A stretch of 22,589 nt of DNA from Bacteroidales bacterium (GCA_017394765.1 JAFPXF010000043.1:1-22589); one strand, 5' to 3'. Numbered from the stretch's first letter, positions 1 to 8,631 are shown. Numbers and translations: made by a program. The notes: generated from the letters alone by a model not told the origin.

Positions 1-663
1 CGACGATCAAGGAGGTCAGCACGAAGACGGTGTATGTCCGCGCTACGCATCCGAACTACACGACGGCCACCTGCGACTTTGTCCTTGAGGTGACGCCGGC
101 ACCGGCCAGCGACCTGCACTTGACCTGCCCGACGACGGGCACGGACAACGTGACCAAGTGGGTGTATGACGGTCAGGATCACTATGCCGAGGCTACGGCC
201 ACGGGCATCAGCGGCACGGACGACGCTACCGAGATTGTGATCGAGTACAGTCTTAATCAGACCGACTGGAGCACTACGGCCCCGACGATCAAGGAGGTCA
301 GCACGAAGACGGTGTATGTCCGCGCTACGCATCCGAACTACACGACGGCCACCTGCGACTTTGTCCTTGAGGTGACGCCGGCCCCGGCCAGCGACCTGCA
401 CCTGACCTGCCCGACGACGGGCACGGACAACGTGACCAAGTGGGTGTATGACGGCCAGGAGCACTATGCCGAGGCTACGGCCACGGGTATCAGCGGCACG
501 GATGACGCTGCGGAGATCGTAATCGAGTACAGTCTTAATCAAACCGACTGGAGCACCACGGCCCCGACAATCAAGGATGCCGGCACAAAGGATGTTTATG
601 TCCGCGCTAAGCACCCGAACTACATGACGGCTACTTGCGACTTCATGTTGGAAATCACTAAAA
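1..663 (+). repeat. 282-bp in-frame tandem repeats (two full units and a partial third)
   Basis: The same sequence (CGACGATCAAGGAGGTCAGC) starts at 1 and 283, and a diverged copy (CGACAATCAAGGATGCCGGC) starts at 565, a constant period of 282 bp or 94 codons. By eye, units 1-282 and 283-564 differ at about 12-13 positions, roughly 95% identity, mostly at third codon positions. The third unit is recognisable to about 663 and then gives way to a different module. The array probably continues upstream of the window. Such identity suggests recent expansion or gene conversion. Confidence 0.92.
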
Positions 664-2081
664 AACGTCTGAACATCACGGGTAACTTTACCAAGATGTA
701 TGACGGCACTCCGTTCGAGGTGTCTTACAGTGACCTGTCCTATGACGGTCTGGTGGCCGGCGAAGCCTTCACTTCCGGTAAGATTACCACCGACGGTTAC
801 CAAGTGGGCGTGTACCACTGCCGCAACAACCAGTTCCTGCGTATGATGGACGATCTGTTGGCCAACAATAGCAACTTCGGCCCGGCCAGCATGACGGCAA
901 ACTATGCGCCTTTCTTCGATGTGACTTTGGAGATTACTGTGCGCCCGATAGTGATCACTGCCAAGAGCACCACGAAGGAGTATGACGGCATCCTGCTGAC
1001 AGTCAACGATCTGGCGGCTCCCGGCTATGACATTACAAGTGGCAGCCTGGCTACGGACGATGCCATCTCCTCCATCAGTCTGACGGGTAAGATTCTTTGC
1101 GTAGGCGACAGTGCCAGCAAGATCTCCAACGCTGTCATCATGCATGGCACCGGCTCTGATGCAGAGGATGTGACGGATAGCTACACCATCACATACGTGA
1201 ACGGTCATCTCATTGTGACGCCGGTGTCCACATCGCTCGTTTGTCCCGCTAACCTGAACATCACGCTCTGGTACGGACGTTGCGACACGATGGTGGTCCT
1301 GCCGGCAATGGCTACGCTGACCCCGGCAGTTGACAACACGACTATTGTCAACGACCTGGCTCTCCAGAACCCGCTGCCTGTGGGAACCCACACCATCACG
1401 TGGAGCCTGCTTGACGACTGCGGAAACGAGATGCAGACCTGCACCCAGACCGTGACGGTCCAATTCCCGCCGTGTGAGCCTGTGTTCCTTGACGGACGCA
1501 CCTACAACGCCGAACGTATCGGCTGCGACTGCTGGACCACGGAGAACCTCCGCAACGAGCACTACAGCGATGGCACCGACATTGCAAACTTCAGCAGCTA
1601 TCGCAACAGCGACTCCTTGGAGAATATCTACGGCAAGCTCTACAGCTGGTATTCTGCAGTCCGCGTGCCGGAAGGCAACGACACCCAGGCACCTGCCGAC
1701 TCCATGGCTCCTACGGGCGCTTACGTCCAGGGTATCTGCCCGCAAGGCTGGGCACTGCCCACCATCGCTGAGTACCAGACCATGTTCCAGGCCTCCGGCG
1801 GCGTCGCCGGCCTGGTGAAGAGCCCGTCCTCTCTCGTCTGGCTGCCTGGCAAGCAGGGCATCGCTCCCAACAAGTTCAACGCCTTCGGTGCCGGCTACTA
1901 CGATGCCAACATCGGACGCTACACCGACCTGCTGGGTGTGACCCACTTCTGGGCTTCCGACTATACGGCAACCTCCCCGACAGCCCACAACTTTGTCCTC
2001 AACTACTACTGCGAGGACGGCCTCGACGAGACTGCCGACAGAGACTTCGGATTCAGCATCCGCTGCGTTCAGAAGAAATAA
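1..2081 (+). CDS. Repetitive surface protein with MBG-like repeats and C-terminal FISUMP domain (5' partial)
   Basis: The frame is open to the left edge (codons in register with base 3), so the true start lies outside the window; the GTG at 30 is internal. The visible part, about 693 residues, starts with two full 94-residue repeats and part of a third. Each carries a WVYDGQ motif and a VYVRATHPNY motif, typical of MBG/YDG-type bacterial Ig-like modules. Two diverged MBG-like modules follow (KMYDGT near 690-710, KEYDGI near 975-985), then an HYR-like Cys-containing module (CPANLNITLWYGRCD, about 1240-1475). The last ~200 residues are a FISUMP domain (Fibrobacter succinogenes major paralogous domain): WTTENLRN, YGKLYSWYSAV, GICPQGWALPT, FWASDYT and a terminal FSIRCVQKK. 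No type IX sorting domain follows. The role is inferred to be a secreted or surface-exposed adhesin or structural protein; the ligand is unknown. An intrinsic terminator follows directly. Confidence 0.85.
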   Translation, partial: TIKEVSTKTVYVRATHPNYTTATCDFVLEVTPAPASDLHLTCPTTGTDNVTKWVYDGQDHYAEATATGISGTDDATEIVIEYSLNQTDWSTTAPTIKEVSTKTVYVRATHPNYTTATCDFVLEVTPAPASDLHLTCPTTGTDNVTKWVYDGQEHYAEATATGISGTDDAAEIVIEYSLNQTDWSTTAPTIKDAGTKDVYVRAKHPNYMTATCDFMLEITKKRLNITGNFTKMYDGTPFEVSYSDLSYDGLVAGEAFTSGKITTDGYQVGVYHCRNNQFLRMMDDLLANNSNFGPASMTANYAPFFDVTLEITVRPIVITAKSTTKEYDGILLTVNDLAAPGYDITSGSLATDDAISSISLTGKILCVGDSASKISNAVIMHGTGSDAEDVTDSYTITYVNGHLIVTPVSTSLVCPANLNITLWYGRCDTMVVLPAMATLTPAVDNTTIVNDLALQNPLPVGTHTITWSLLDDCGNEMQTCTQTVTVQFPPCEPVFLDGRTYNAERIGCDCWTTENLRNEHYSDGTDIANFSSYRNSDSLENIYGKLYSWYSAVRVPEGNDTQAPADSMAPTGAYVQGICPQGWALPTIAEYQTMFQASGGVAGLVKSPSSLVWLPGKQGIAPNKFNAFGAGYYDANIGRYTDLLGVTHFWASDYTATSPTAHNFVLNYYCEDGLDETADRDFGFSIRCVQKK

Positions 2082-2107
2082 GGAAGAATACAGAATATGA
2101 TAACTCC

Positions 2108-2139
2108 AAGGCCCGGAGCGTAAGCTTCGGGCCTTTTTT
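2108..2139 (+). terminator. Intrinsic terminator after the FISUMP protein gene
   Basis: A 12-bp stem, AAGGCCCGGAGC (2108-2119) against GCTTCGGGCCTT (2124-2135), has one G-T wobble and a four-base loop GTAA (2120-2123). The T-run that starts in the 3' arm continues to 2139. It lies 27 bp after the stop codon. Its T-tract runs straight into the folC promoter box. Confidence 0.88.
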
Positions 2140-2140
2140 G

Positions 2141-2148
2141 TATTTTTG
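2141..2148 (+). promoter_or_regulatory. folC promoter, Bacteroidetes -7 box TATTTTTG
   Basis: TATTTTTG matches the Bacteroidetes -7 consensus TAnnTTTG and lies 19 bases before the folC ATG, the short leader seen upstream of several genes here. No good -33 TTTG is seen at the usual distance, because that space is occupied by the upstream terminator hairpin. Confidence 0.6.
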
Positions 2149-2167
2149 CACCCTAAAAAACAAGACG

Positions 2168-3457
2168 ATGTACAAGGAATTGTTGGACGAGATTTTCAAG
2201 TGTTACCCCATGTATCATAAGATTGGCTCTGCGGCCTACAAGGAGGGGCTGGAGAACATCGAGGCGCTGCTCGCCATCGTGGGCAACCCCGAATGGCGGC
2301 TGAAGGCGGTGCATATCGCCGGCACCAACGGCAAGGGCTCCGTGGCGCATCTGATGGCCTCCTACTGCCAGGAACGCCACCTCCGCACCGGACTGTTCAC
2401 CTCGCCCCATCTGGTCGATTTCCGCGAGCGCATCCGCATCGACGGCGAGATGATCCCCGAAGAGGCGGTCCTCGACTTCTTCCGCCAGTACAAGTCCCGA
2501 TTTGACTTCTTGGAGCCCTCCTTCTTCGAGATGACCACTGCGCTGGCGTTCCACTACTTCGCCCAGCAGCAGGTTGACGTGGCCATCGTCGAGGTGGGCC
2601 TCGGCGGTCGCCTCGACTGCACCAATGTGCTGCATCCGATGCTTTCCATCATCACCAACATCACGTTGGAGCATACCCAGATGCTGGGCGACACCATCGC
2701 GAAGATAGCTTTCGAGAAGGCTGGCATCATCAAGCAGGACACGCCTGTGGTCGTGGGGGAATTCCACCCTGAGAGCTACCCGGTCTTCACCGACATCGCC
2801 GACCAGCGGCATGCACCGCTCTTCCTCGCCGAAGCCAATTACACCGTGGAGGGCGACCTCTACGACTGCACCGTGCGCCACTACGACGGCAGCGTGCTGT
2901 ATGAGCATCTGCACCTGCCTTTGGACGGAGAGTACCAGCGCAAGAACTTAGCCACCTTCCTTCAGGCGGTGGAGCTGTTCCAGCAACTGTGGCCCGCCGA
3001 CAAGGACGTGGTGCCCGCCGCCGTGGAGCATGTGATGTCCAACACGGGACTGCAGGGCCGCTGGCAGGTGCTGTGCCGCACACCGCTCACCATCTGCGAT
3101 GTGGGCCACAACGTGGGTGGACTCTCCATCACCATGCCGCAACTCGCAGCCCTTCCCTGCCGGCAGCTCCGCATCGTCTTCGGCATGGTCAGCGACAAGG
3201 ACCTTGACCATGTCATCCCCCTGCTGCCCGTCAAGGCACTCTATTATGTGTGCCGATCCGACAACGACCGCGCCATCCCCTCCGACGAGCTGGCCGGCAT
3301 ACTTGCTCAGCACGGCCTTGACTGCCGGGTCTTCGGCACCGTGGCGCAGGCATATACCGCCGCCCGGGGCGACGCCGCCCCCGATGATGTTGTCTTCATC
3401 GGCGGCAGCTGCTTCGTCGTCGGTGACCTCCTCTCTGCCATCGAAAGAAAAGAATGA
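2168..3457 (+). CDS. folC: Bifunctional folylpolyglutamate synthase / dihydrofolate synthase
   Basis: A Mur-ligase-family ATP-dependent ligase. It adds glutamate to dihydropteroate and to folates in the cytoplasm, giving retained, active folate cofactors. At 429 residues it has normal family length. The P-loop GTNGKGS is at residues 52-58 inside HIAGTNGKGSVAH. It is followed by TSPHLVDFRERIRIDG, by VGLGGRLDCTNV, and by the second FolC signature LEHTQMLGDTIAKIAFEKAGIIK split over about residues 170-192. The C-terminal glutamate-ligase domain has DVGHNVGG and FGMVSDKD. The ATG at 2168 is chosen because it opens the conserved N-terminus (MYKELLDEIF) and follows the promoter; the frame could extend to a TTG at 2138, but that is inside the terminator and promoter. 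The stop is 23 bp before the helicase gene. Confidence 0.93.
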   Translation: MYKELLDEIFKCYPMYHKIGSAAYKEGLENIEALLAIVGNPEWRLKAVHIAGTNGKGSVAHLMASYCQERHLRTGLFTSPHLVDFRERIRIDGEMIPEEAVLDFFRQYKSRFDFLEPSFFEMTTALAFHYFAQQQVDVAIVEVGLGGRLDCTNVLHPMLSIITNITLEHTQMLGDTIAKIAFEKAGIIKQDTPVVVGEFHPESYPVFTDIADQRHAPLFLAEANYTVEGDLYDCTVRHYDGSVLYEHLHLPLDGEYQRKNLATFLQAVELFQQLWPADKDVVPAAVEHVMSNTGLQGRWQVLCRTPLTICDVGHNVGGLSITMPQLAALPCRQLRIVFGMVSDKDLDHVIPLLPVKALYYVCRSDNDRAIPSDELAGILAQHGLDCRVFGTVAQAYTAARGDAAPDDVVFIGGSCFVVGDLLSAIERKE

Positions 3458-3480
3458 TAGACTCCTGAACCTATAAGGCC

Positions 3481-6400
3481 ATGTTTACAACCTATTCCGC
3501 ATCTGCAGGCTCCGGCAAGACCACCCACTTGGTGGCCGACTATATCTCGCTCTGTTTTGCATTCGACAGTCGCGATGTGTCGCAGGCGCGTTCCGACACG
3601 GGACTCTTTCGCAAAATCTTGGCCATCACCTTCACCAATAATGCCGCTGCTGAGATGAAGGAGCGCATTGTGCAGACCCTCCACGAGTTTGCCTTCAAGC
3701 CGGCAGACGGACTGTCGCCTCGTGCCAAAGCCATCTACCGCATGGTTGTGGACCAGCTCTTCTCGTCAAAAAAGGCTTCACAAGAGGAGATTGACGCCTT
3801 CATGCGGCGCGAGTCGCTGGAACTGCTCCGTAGCATCCTGTACGACTACGCCCGCTTCTCGCTCAGCACCATCGACAGCTTCTTCCAGCGCGTCATTCGC
3901 TCCGCCGCGCTCTCGCTCAACCTGAATCTCAACTACTCCGTCCAAATCGAGCTTAATGAGTTTTTTGTACAGGCTATAGACCAACTGCTCAATGAACTGA
4001 GTGCCGGCACGGAGCTGTCGCACAAGCTGCTGTTCCTGTTGGAAAACAGCATGGAGGACTCCGGCAACCTCAACGTGGACCGCGAGTTGCGCCAAGTGCT
4101 CAACATTCTTTACGACAATATTGATAAAAACTACGACTATCTGCAGAGATTGCGCACGGTTGCCCCCGCGCAGTTCCGTGAAACCATTTCGTCCTGGCGC
4201 ATTCGTCGGAAGGAGCTTCCGGATGTGATCCGGGCGGCTGTCAAAGACGTGGCCGCCGAAGGACAGGCTCATATCGACAATCTTGGCTTCTCATTCAATT
4301 CCACAACCTTGAACAAATGGTTCGAAAAGGTGATGGAAGATCCGATTAAATATTATAAGACTGATTTTGAGGAATTTATCAATGAAAAAACCGGTACTTA
4401 CTTTAGAAAGGAGTTGACAGCTGACAAACAGAGGCGTGCGGATGCCGAGCTGCCGGCCATCATCGGTTGCTTTAACCGCGTTCGGGATATCCAGACCCCG
4501 CTGCGCCGCGAATATCTGGACATAGGGCTGGTATTGGTCAATGCCTTCAAATTGTCGCTGCTTTTCGATCTTCAGGAGAAGATGAATGAGATTAAAACCC
4601 GGCGCAATATCATGATACTCAGCGAGTCCAATATGTTTATCTATGAGCATATCAAAGGAAAGGACATGCCTGAGATCTTCGACCGCATCCCTTTCGGCCA
4701 TTTTTTTATCGATGAGTTCCAAGACACCTCCGACCTGCAATGGCGTGATTTGAAGCCGTTGATCGTCAACAAAGCCCTTGCCACCAGCGGACACGTCACC
4801 CTTTTCGGGGATGTCAAGCAGGCTATCTACCGCTTCCGCAATGGCGATGTGGAACTGTTTTACAACCTCATTGATTACAATAGGCTGAAAAAGGACAGGG
4901 ATCTGGCGGCGGTGGGCCCCGACGGGTATGAAAACAGGCGACTTGAATACAACTTCCGTTCAACTGCGCCCGTCATTCGTTTCAACAACGCCTTTTTTGG
5001 ACAATACAGTCGTGTATTGGGACTGGAAGATTACTATAGTGATGTGGAACAGCTGATTATGAAACCGAAGCCGGGCTTGGTGGAGATCTATTTGGCGGGC
5101 GGTGGCGAGACGGGCGAGGAGTTGACTGCGGACACGCCCCGTGCAGGCCAACATCGGGACGAGCAGATAGAGACCTATATTTCGGCCCATCTGCAGGACC
5201 TCAAGCCGGAGGATCGTGAGGTGCTGCGTGCCGTGGGCGATGCCCTCGCCCGTGGCTACGACTACGGGGATATAGCCATTCTCTACTCCGGGAACGACAA
5301 GTGTACGCGCATTGCAAACCTTCTCTTGGATATGGGCTTTCCTGTGGTCACGGAACGCTCGCTTGTATTGAGCGCTTCCTCCTCTGTCAATCTCATTATC
5401 CAGACAATCAAGTATTTGTTGCAGCCCAATGACCTTGTGGCCCAGACAACCATCCTGCATGCTTTGGCTAAAGTCAAGGGCAACGCAGAGGTTTTGCCGC
5501 AAAAGCTCCTAAGCCTCTCTTCCTCCAATTTCCACGACTTGATGCAGGAACTCTATGGTCTGGACATTCCCTGCCATTGGATTTCCCAGCCTCTTTTCGT
5601 TTTGGTCAAGAATATTATCCGGTTTTATGAACTGGACCGGACCGGGGATCCTTTCATTGTCGATTTCGAGAACATCGTGTTGGATTATCTCAAAAACCGC
5701 AACGGCGAGCCGGCGCAGTTCCTGCAGTGGTGGCAGATGCTGTTAGAGACGGACCAGATGTTCTCCCTTACGCTTCCGTCTGATCTGAATGCTATAAAAG
5801 TCAGTACGATACATAAATCCAAAGGGTTGGAGTACCCGGTGGTCATTTTCCCTTACGCAAAGGGCTCCAACCGGTTGCATCCCACATGGACCGTCACGCC
5901 CGACCAGCAAGTGGCCTATATTCCTCTGAAGAAGGAGTGTATTGATTCTTCATTTGAGGATTTGTACCATGCGGAGGTTCGCAACAGCCGGCTGGACGAA
6001 CTCAACCTGCTCTACGTGGCGCACACACGCGCGGGTGACATGCTGTATGTCATCACGGCGGCCCAGGGCAGCGAGGAGGGCTACGGCGATGCGATGCTCA
6101 GCCTCATTCGCCAGAAAGAGGCCGGCGCCGAGGCCGGTGATGCGGACGAGCTCCGTTTCACCCAAGACGAGACTTACCCCATGCTCTATTATGCCGGCGA
6201 CATGCAGTGGCGTAAGCAACAGACCGACAAGTCCGTGGTTGTCCCCATTGTCCCCGAAATCAGGACATCGTCGTTCACGATGCACAGCGTGGCCAACATC
6301 ATCTCTGTGGAAGAGGAGGACGAGCGGGCCATGGGCAATTTCATCCACGATTTTCTCTCCGTGCAGGAGCGCTTCCCGCAGAGCATGGAGGAGGTGGAAA

Positions 6401-6711
6401 CGCTTGTGGCAACGGTGGACGAATCGCACCGTCCGCGCCTGCGCGAGGCTCTCCGGAACATCTTGGGAAATGAGGAACTGCACCCCTGTTTCGCTCCTGG
6501 CGTGAAGGCCCTCAACGAGACCACCATCCTTGACGCCGACGGCACGGAACATCGTCCCGACAGGGTGGTCTTCCTTCCCGACCGCGTGGTGGTTATCGAC
6601 TACAAGACGGGGCAGGAGCATGAGGCATACGAGCAGCAGATAGAGACCTACTGCGGCCTGCTGCGGGGAATGGGGTATGGGAATGTAACAGGGAGAATAC
6701 TATATGTTTAG
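3481..6711 (+). CDS. UvrD/RecB-family helicase-nuclease, AddA-like
   Basis: A 1076-residue superfamily 1 helicase with a C-terminal nuclease, as in AddA/RecB double-strand-break processing enzymes. Motifs in order: Walker A ASAGSGKTT (residues 7-15), Walker B IDEFQDTSD (about 410-418), motif III GDVKQAIYRFR (about 443-453), motif IV YNFRS (about 490), motif V STIHKSKGLEYPVV (about 775-788) and motif VI LLYVAHTRA (about 843-851). The C-terminus carries a RecB-type PD-(D/E)XK nuclease core: D1027 in RPDRVV, then D1040-Y-K1042 in VIDYKTG, then QQIETYC. The inferred role is DNA end resection that loads recombinase, fitting with recA and ruvB in the same window. The usual partner AddB (second nuclease) is not adjacent. 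It is separated from folC by 23 bp and probably co-transcribed. The start ATG gives a Walker A very near the N-terminus, as expected for AddA. Confidence 0.88.
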   Translation: MFTTYSASAGSGKTTHLVADYISLCFAFDSRDVSQARSDTGLFRKILAITFTNNAAAEMKERIVQTLHEFAFKPADGLSPRAKAIYRMVVDQLFSSKKASQEEIDAFMRRESLELLRSILYDYARFSLSTIDSFFQRVIRSAALSLNLNLNYSVQIELNEFFVQAIDQLLNELSAGTELSHKLLFLLENSMEDSGNLNVDRELRQVLNILYDNIDKNYDYLQRLRTVAPAQFRETISSWRIRRKELPDVIRAAVKDVAAEGQAHIDNLGFSFNSTTLNKWFEKVMEDPIKYYKTDFEEFINEKTGTYFRKELTADKQRRADAELPAIIGCFNRVRDIQTPLRREYLDIGLVLVNAFKLSLLFDLQEKMNEIKTRRNIMILSESNMFIYEHIKGKDMPEIFDRIPFGHFFIDEFQDTSDLQWRDLKPLIVNKALATSGHVTLFGDVKQAIYRFRNGDVELFYNLIDYNRLKKDRDLAAVGPDGYENRRLEYNFRSTAPVIRFNNAFFGQYSRVLGLEDYYSDVEQLIMKPKPGLVEIYLAGGGETGEELTADTPRAGQHRDEQIETYISAHLQDLKPEDREVLRAVGDALARGYDYGDIAILYSGNDKCTRIANLLLDMGFPVVTERSLVLSASSSVNLIIQTIKYLLQPNDLVAQTTILHALAKVKGNAEVLPQKLLSLSSSNFHDLMQELYGLDIPCHWISQPLFVLVKNIIRFYELDRTGDPFIVDFENIVLDYLKNRNGEPAQFLQWWQMLLETDQMFSLTLPSDLNAIKVSTIHKSKGLEYPVVIFPYAKGSNRLHPTWTVTPDQQVAYIPLKKECIDSSFEDLYHAEVRNSRLDELNLLYVAHTRAGDMLYVITAAQGSEEGYGDAMLSLIRQKEAGAEAGDADELRFTQDETYPMLYYAGDMQWRKQQTDKSVVVPIVPEIRTSSFTMHSVANIISVEEEDERAMGNFIHDFLSVQERFPQSMEEVETLVATVDESHRPRLREALRNILGNEELHPCFAPGVKALNETTILDADGTEHRPDRVVFLPDRVVVIDYKTGQEHEAYEQQIETYCGLLRGMGYGNVTGRILYV

Positions 6712-6735
6712 ATATTGTTGTATAATCGTTTTTTG

Positions 6736-6743
6736 TATCTTTG
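6736..6743 (+). promoter_or_regulatory. prfA promoter, -7 box TATCTTTG
   Basis: TATCTTTG fits TAnnTTTG and is preceded by a TTG at 6715-6717, about 18 bases upstream, a plausible -33 element. It lies 28 bases before the prfA ATG and just after the helicase stop, so prfA probably has its own promoter. Confidence 0.6.
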
Positions 6744-6771
6744 CCGCCCATATTTTGAGCGAGGTAAGATT

Positions 6772-7851
6772 ATGAATGATTTACTTGAAAAACTGGAACT
6801 TATATACAAACGATGGCTTCAGATCGGTGAGGATATCGCGCAACCTGATGCGATGAACGACATGAAGAAGTTCATCAAGATGAGCAAGGACTACAAGGAT
6901 CTGCAGCCCGTGGTGGACGCCTACAAGCGCTACAAGGATGTCATCGGCAACATCGCCAACGCCAAGGATATCCTCGCCAACGAGAAGGACGAGGAGTTCC
7001 GCGAGATGGCCAAGATGGAGCTGGACAGCTTCTCCACGGAGAAGGAGCAGCTGGAAGAGGACATCCGCCTGCTGTTATTGCCCCAAGACCCGCAGGACGG
7101 CAAGAACGCCCAGATGGAAATCCGCGCCGGCACCGGCGGCGACGAGGCCAGCATCTTTGCCGGCGACCTGTTCCGCATGTACCAGCACTATTGTGACAAG
7201 AAGGGTTGGAAAATCGAGGTCATCTCCATGACCGAGGGTACCGTGGGCGGCTACAAGGAGATTGTCTTCGCCGTCAATGGCGACGGGGTCTATGGCATTA
7301 TGAAATACGAGTCGGGGGTGCACCGCGTGCAGCGCGTGCCGCAAACCGAGTCGCAGGGCCGCGTCCACACCTCTGCTGCCTCCGTGGTGGTGCTCCCCGA
7401 GGCCGACGAGTTCGACGTCGAGCTCAAGCAGAGCGACATCAAGAAGGAGACCTTCTGCGCCTCCGGCCCCGGCGGCCAGTGCGTCAACACGACCTACTCT
7501 GCCGTGCGCCTCACCCACATCCCCACCGGCATCGTTGTCTCCATCCAGGACGAGAAGTCCCAGATCAAGAACCTCGAGAAGGCCATGCGCGTGCTGCGTA
7601 CCCGCCTGTTCGAGATGGAGTACAAGAAATATCTGGACGAGATCGCCTCCAAGCGCAAGACCATGGTCTCCACCGGCGACCGTTCCGCCAAGATCAGGAC
7701 CTACAACTACCCGCAGAACCGCGTCACCGACCACCGCATCAACTTCACGATGTACAACCTCGCCAACTTCATGAACGGCGACATCGAGGAGGTGCTGCAA
7801 GCCCTCCAGGTGGCCGAAAACGCCGAGCGCCTCAAAGAAGAGATCGTTTAA
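6772..7851 (+). CDS. prfA: Peptide chain release factor 1 (RF1)
   Basis: A class I release factor that recognises UAA and UAG stop codons on the ribosome and triggers peptide release. At 359 residues it has normal length. The peptidyl-tRNA hydrolysis motif GGQ is at residues 234-236 (GPGGQCVNTT), and its Gln is the known PrmC methylation target in the family. The RF1-type PxT codon-recognition tripeptide is PQT at residues 190-192 in HRVQRVPQTESQGRVHTSA, which separates RF1 from RF2 (SPF). The PCRF domain includes RAGTGGDEASIFAGDLFRMY. The ATG at 6772 is preferred over an upstream in-frame start at 6715 because the promoter box lies between them and MNDLLEKLE aligns with the usual RF1 N-terminus. 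The Cys after GGQ, where His or Ser is more familiar, is a minor variation. Confidence 0.95.
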   Translation: MNDLLEKLELIYKRWLQIGEDIAQPDAMNDMKKFIKMSKDYKDLQPVVDAYKRYKDVIGNIANAKDILANEKDEEFREMAKMELDSFSTEKEQLEEDIRLLLLPQDPQDGKNAQMEIRAGTGGDEASIFAGDLFRMYQHYCDKKGWKIEVISMTEGTVGGYKEIVFAVNGDGVYGIMKYESGVHRVQRVPQTESQGRVHTSAASVVVLPEADEFDVELKQSDIKKETFCASGPGGQCVNTTYSAVRLTHIPTGIVVSIQDEKSQIKNLEKAMRVLRTRLFEMEYKKYLDEIASKRKTMVSTGDRSAKIRTYNYPQNRVTDHRINFTMYNLANFMNGDIEEVLQALQVAENAERLKEEIV

Positions 7852-8023
7852 TTACCGTGCGTGATTTTGGGAATTGGATGTTGGGGTAGGGTATTCGCCA
7901 AAAGCAAATCGCAAATCCATTTGGCATAGATATAGATGTTGACCTGCAGTTGGTTTGCGGTTCTTGTTGATGAACAGATGCACATATTTTCTTTGTCCGT
8001 ACACACGTGCGGACACCCCATAG

Positions 8024-8066
8024 CTCCCCTTCTATTTTAGAAGGGGTGGCCGTAGGCCGGGGTAGT
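8024..8066 (+). repeat. REP-like double-hairpin palindromic element, copy A
   Basis: Hairpin 1 is CCCCTTCTA (8026-8034), loop TTT, TAGAAGGGG (8038-8046), a perfect 9-bp stem. Hairpin 2 is GGCC-GTA-GGCC (8048-8058). The element ends in GGGGTAGT (8059-8066). The same architecture occurs inverted at 8236-8280. Confidence 0.8.
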
Positions 8067-8203
8067 AACATAAAGAATTATAATACTTTATAAAAGAGAC
8101 AGCTGCCATTAACGGCATCAGGGTCAAAGACCGCTATGTCCAGAATCTCACCTGTGAATAGGAATTTGTTGGGCTGTTCTTGAACGAACCGCAAGGTGGA
8201 CAA

Positions 8204-8237
8204 CAAGGATGGCCTAACGGCCAATCTCTCATATAAC
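8204..8237 (+). repeat. 34-bp hairpin repeat, copy 1 (second copy at 17281)
   Basis: By hand alignment this 34-base segment matches 17281-17314 at 30 of 34 positions without gaps. It starts CAAGGATGGCC, contains the small hairpin TGGCC-TAAC-GGCCA, and ends TCTCTCATATAAC. Here it directly abuts palindromic copy B; the second copy stands alone after sufD. Confidence 0.8.
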
Positions 8238-8280
8238 TACCCCGCCCTTCGGGCACCCCTTCTGAAATCAGAAGGGGAGT
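8236..8280 (-). repeat. REP-like double-hairpin palindromic element, copy B (inverted)
   Basis: Read on the minus strand this is the same element as 8024-8066: ACTCCCCTTCTG, loop, CAGAAGGGG, then GCCCGAAGGGC, then GGGGTAGT. Arm sequences match in both copies, while loops and the second hairpin differ by compensating changes (GGCC/GGCC versus GCCC/GGGC), which suggests selection on structure. Hairpin 1 is 8256-8277 and hairpin 2 is 8244-8254. Confidence 0.8.
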
Positions 8281-8563
8281 TTTTGGGGCGCGGCACCCAA
8301 GGTGTCGCGAAGCACCGGGGTTGCTCGCCGCGAAAGGGAGACGCGTGGCCATGGGCGCAGTGGAGATCAATCATGGAGACGAATTGCAATAACCGGCTGT
8401 TTCCCCGTCATCGGTTGCTTCCACCATTCCGCGGTGAGAAGCATGTCTTCATCATCGCATCTGTGTCCCGCGCCGCGGGTGGGCTGCATGCACCATGTTT
8501 CTACCGAGCTATAGCCCCTGTCGGGGCAACGTTTTCATACGACCCTACCAATGATCAGCCACC

Positions 8564-8631
8564 ATTAGCCGTTGGCCGTTGGTTATTGGAGTCAATTTCT
8601 TAATTCCTTAACTCCTTAATTTCTTAACTAT
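8564..8631 (+). repeat. Heptamer (RTTRGCC-like) and octamer (TTAAYTYC) tracts
   Basis: Bases 8564-8591 read as ATTAGCC, GTTGGCC, GTTGGTT, ATTGGAG. Bases 8600-8631 read as TTAATTCC, TTAACTCC, TTAATTTC, TTAACTAT. The unit is degenerate but in register. Related heptamer tracts occur at other intergenic positions. Confidence 0.7.

Noticed and set aside
1474..1818. 114-codon plus-strand ORF within the FISUMP gene
   Set aside because: Alternative frame of a well-supported coding region; low-complexity Thr/Ala/Pro/Arg content.
7832..8071. 79-codon minus-strand ORF overlapping the end of prfA
   Set aside because: It overlaps prfA and palindrome copy A, has no recognisable motif, and its composition follows the repeats.
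8196..8603. 135-codon plus-strand ORF in the non-coding interval
   Set aside because: It reads through the 34-bp repeat, palindrome copy B, a GC hairpin and heptamers. It has no domain, signal peptide or promoter close by.
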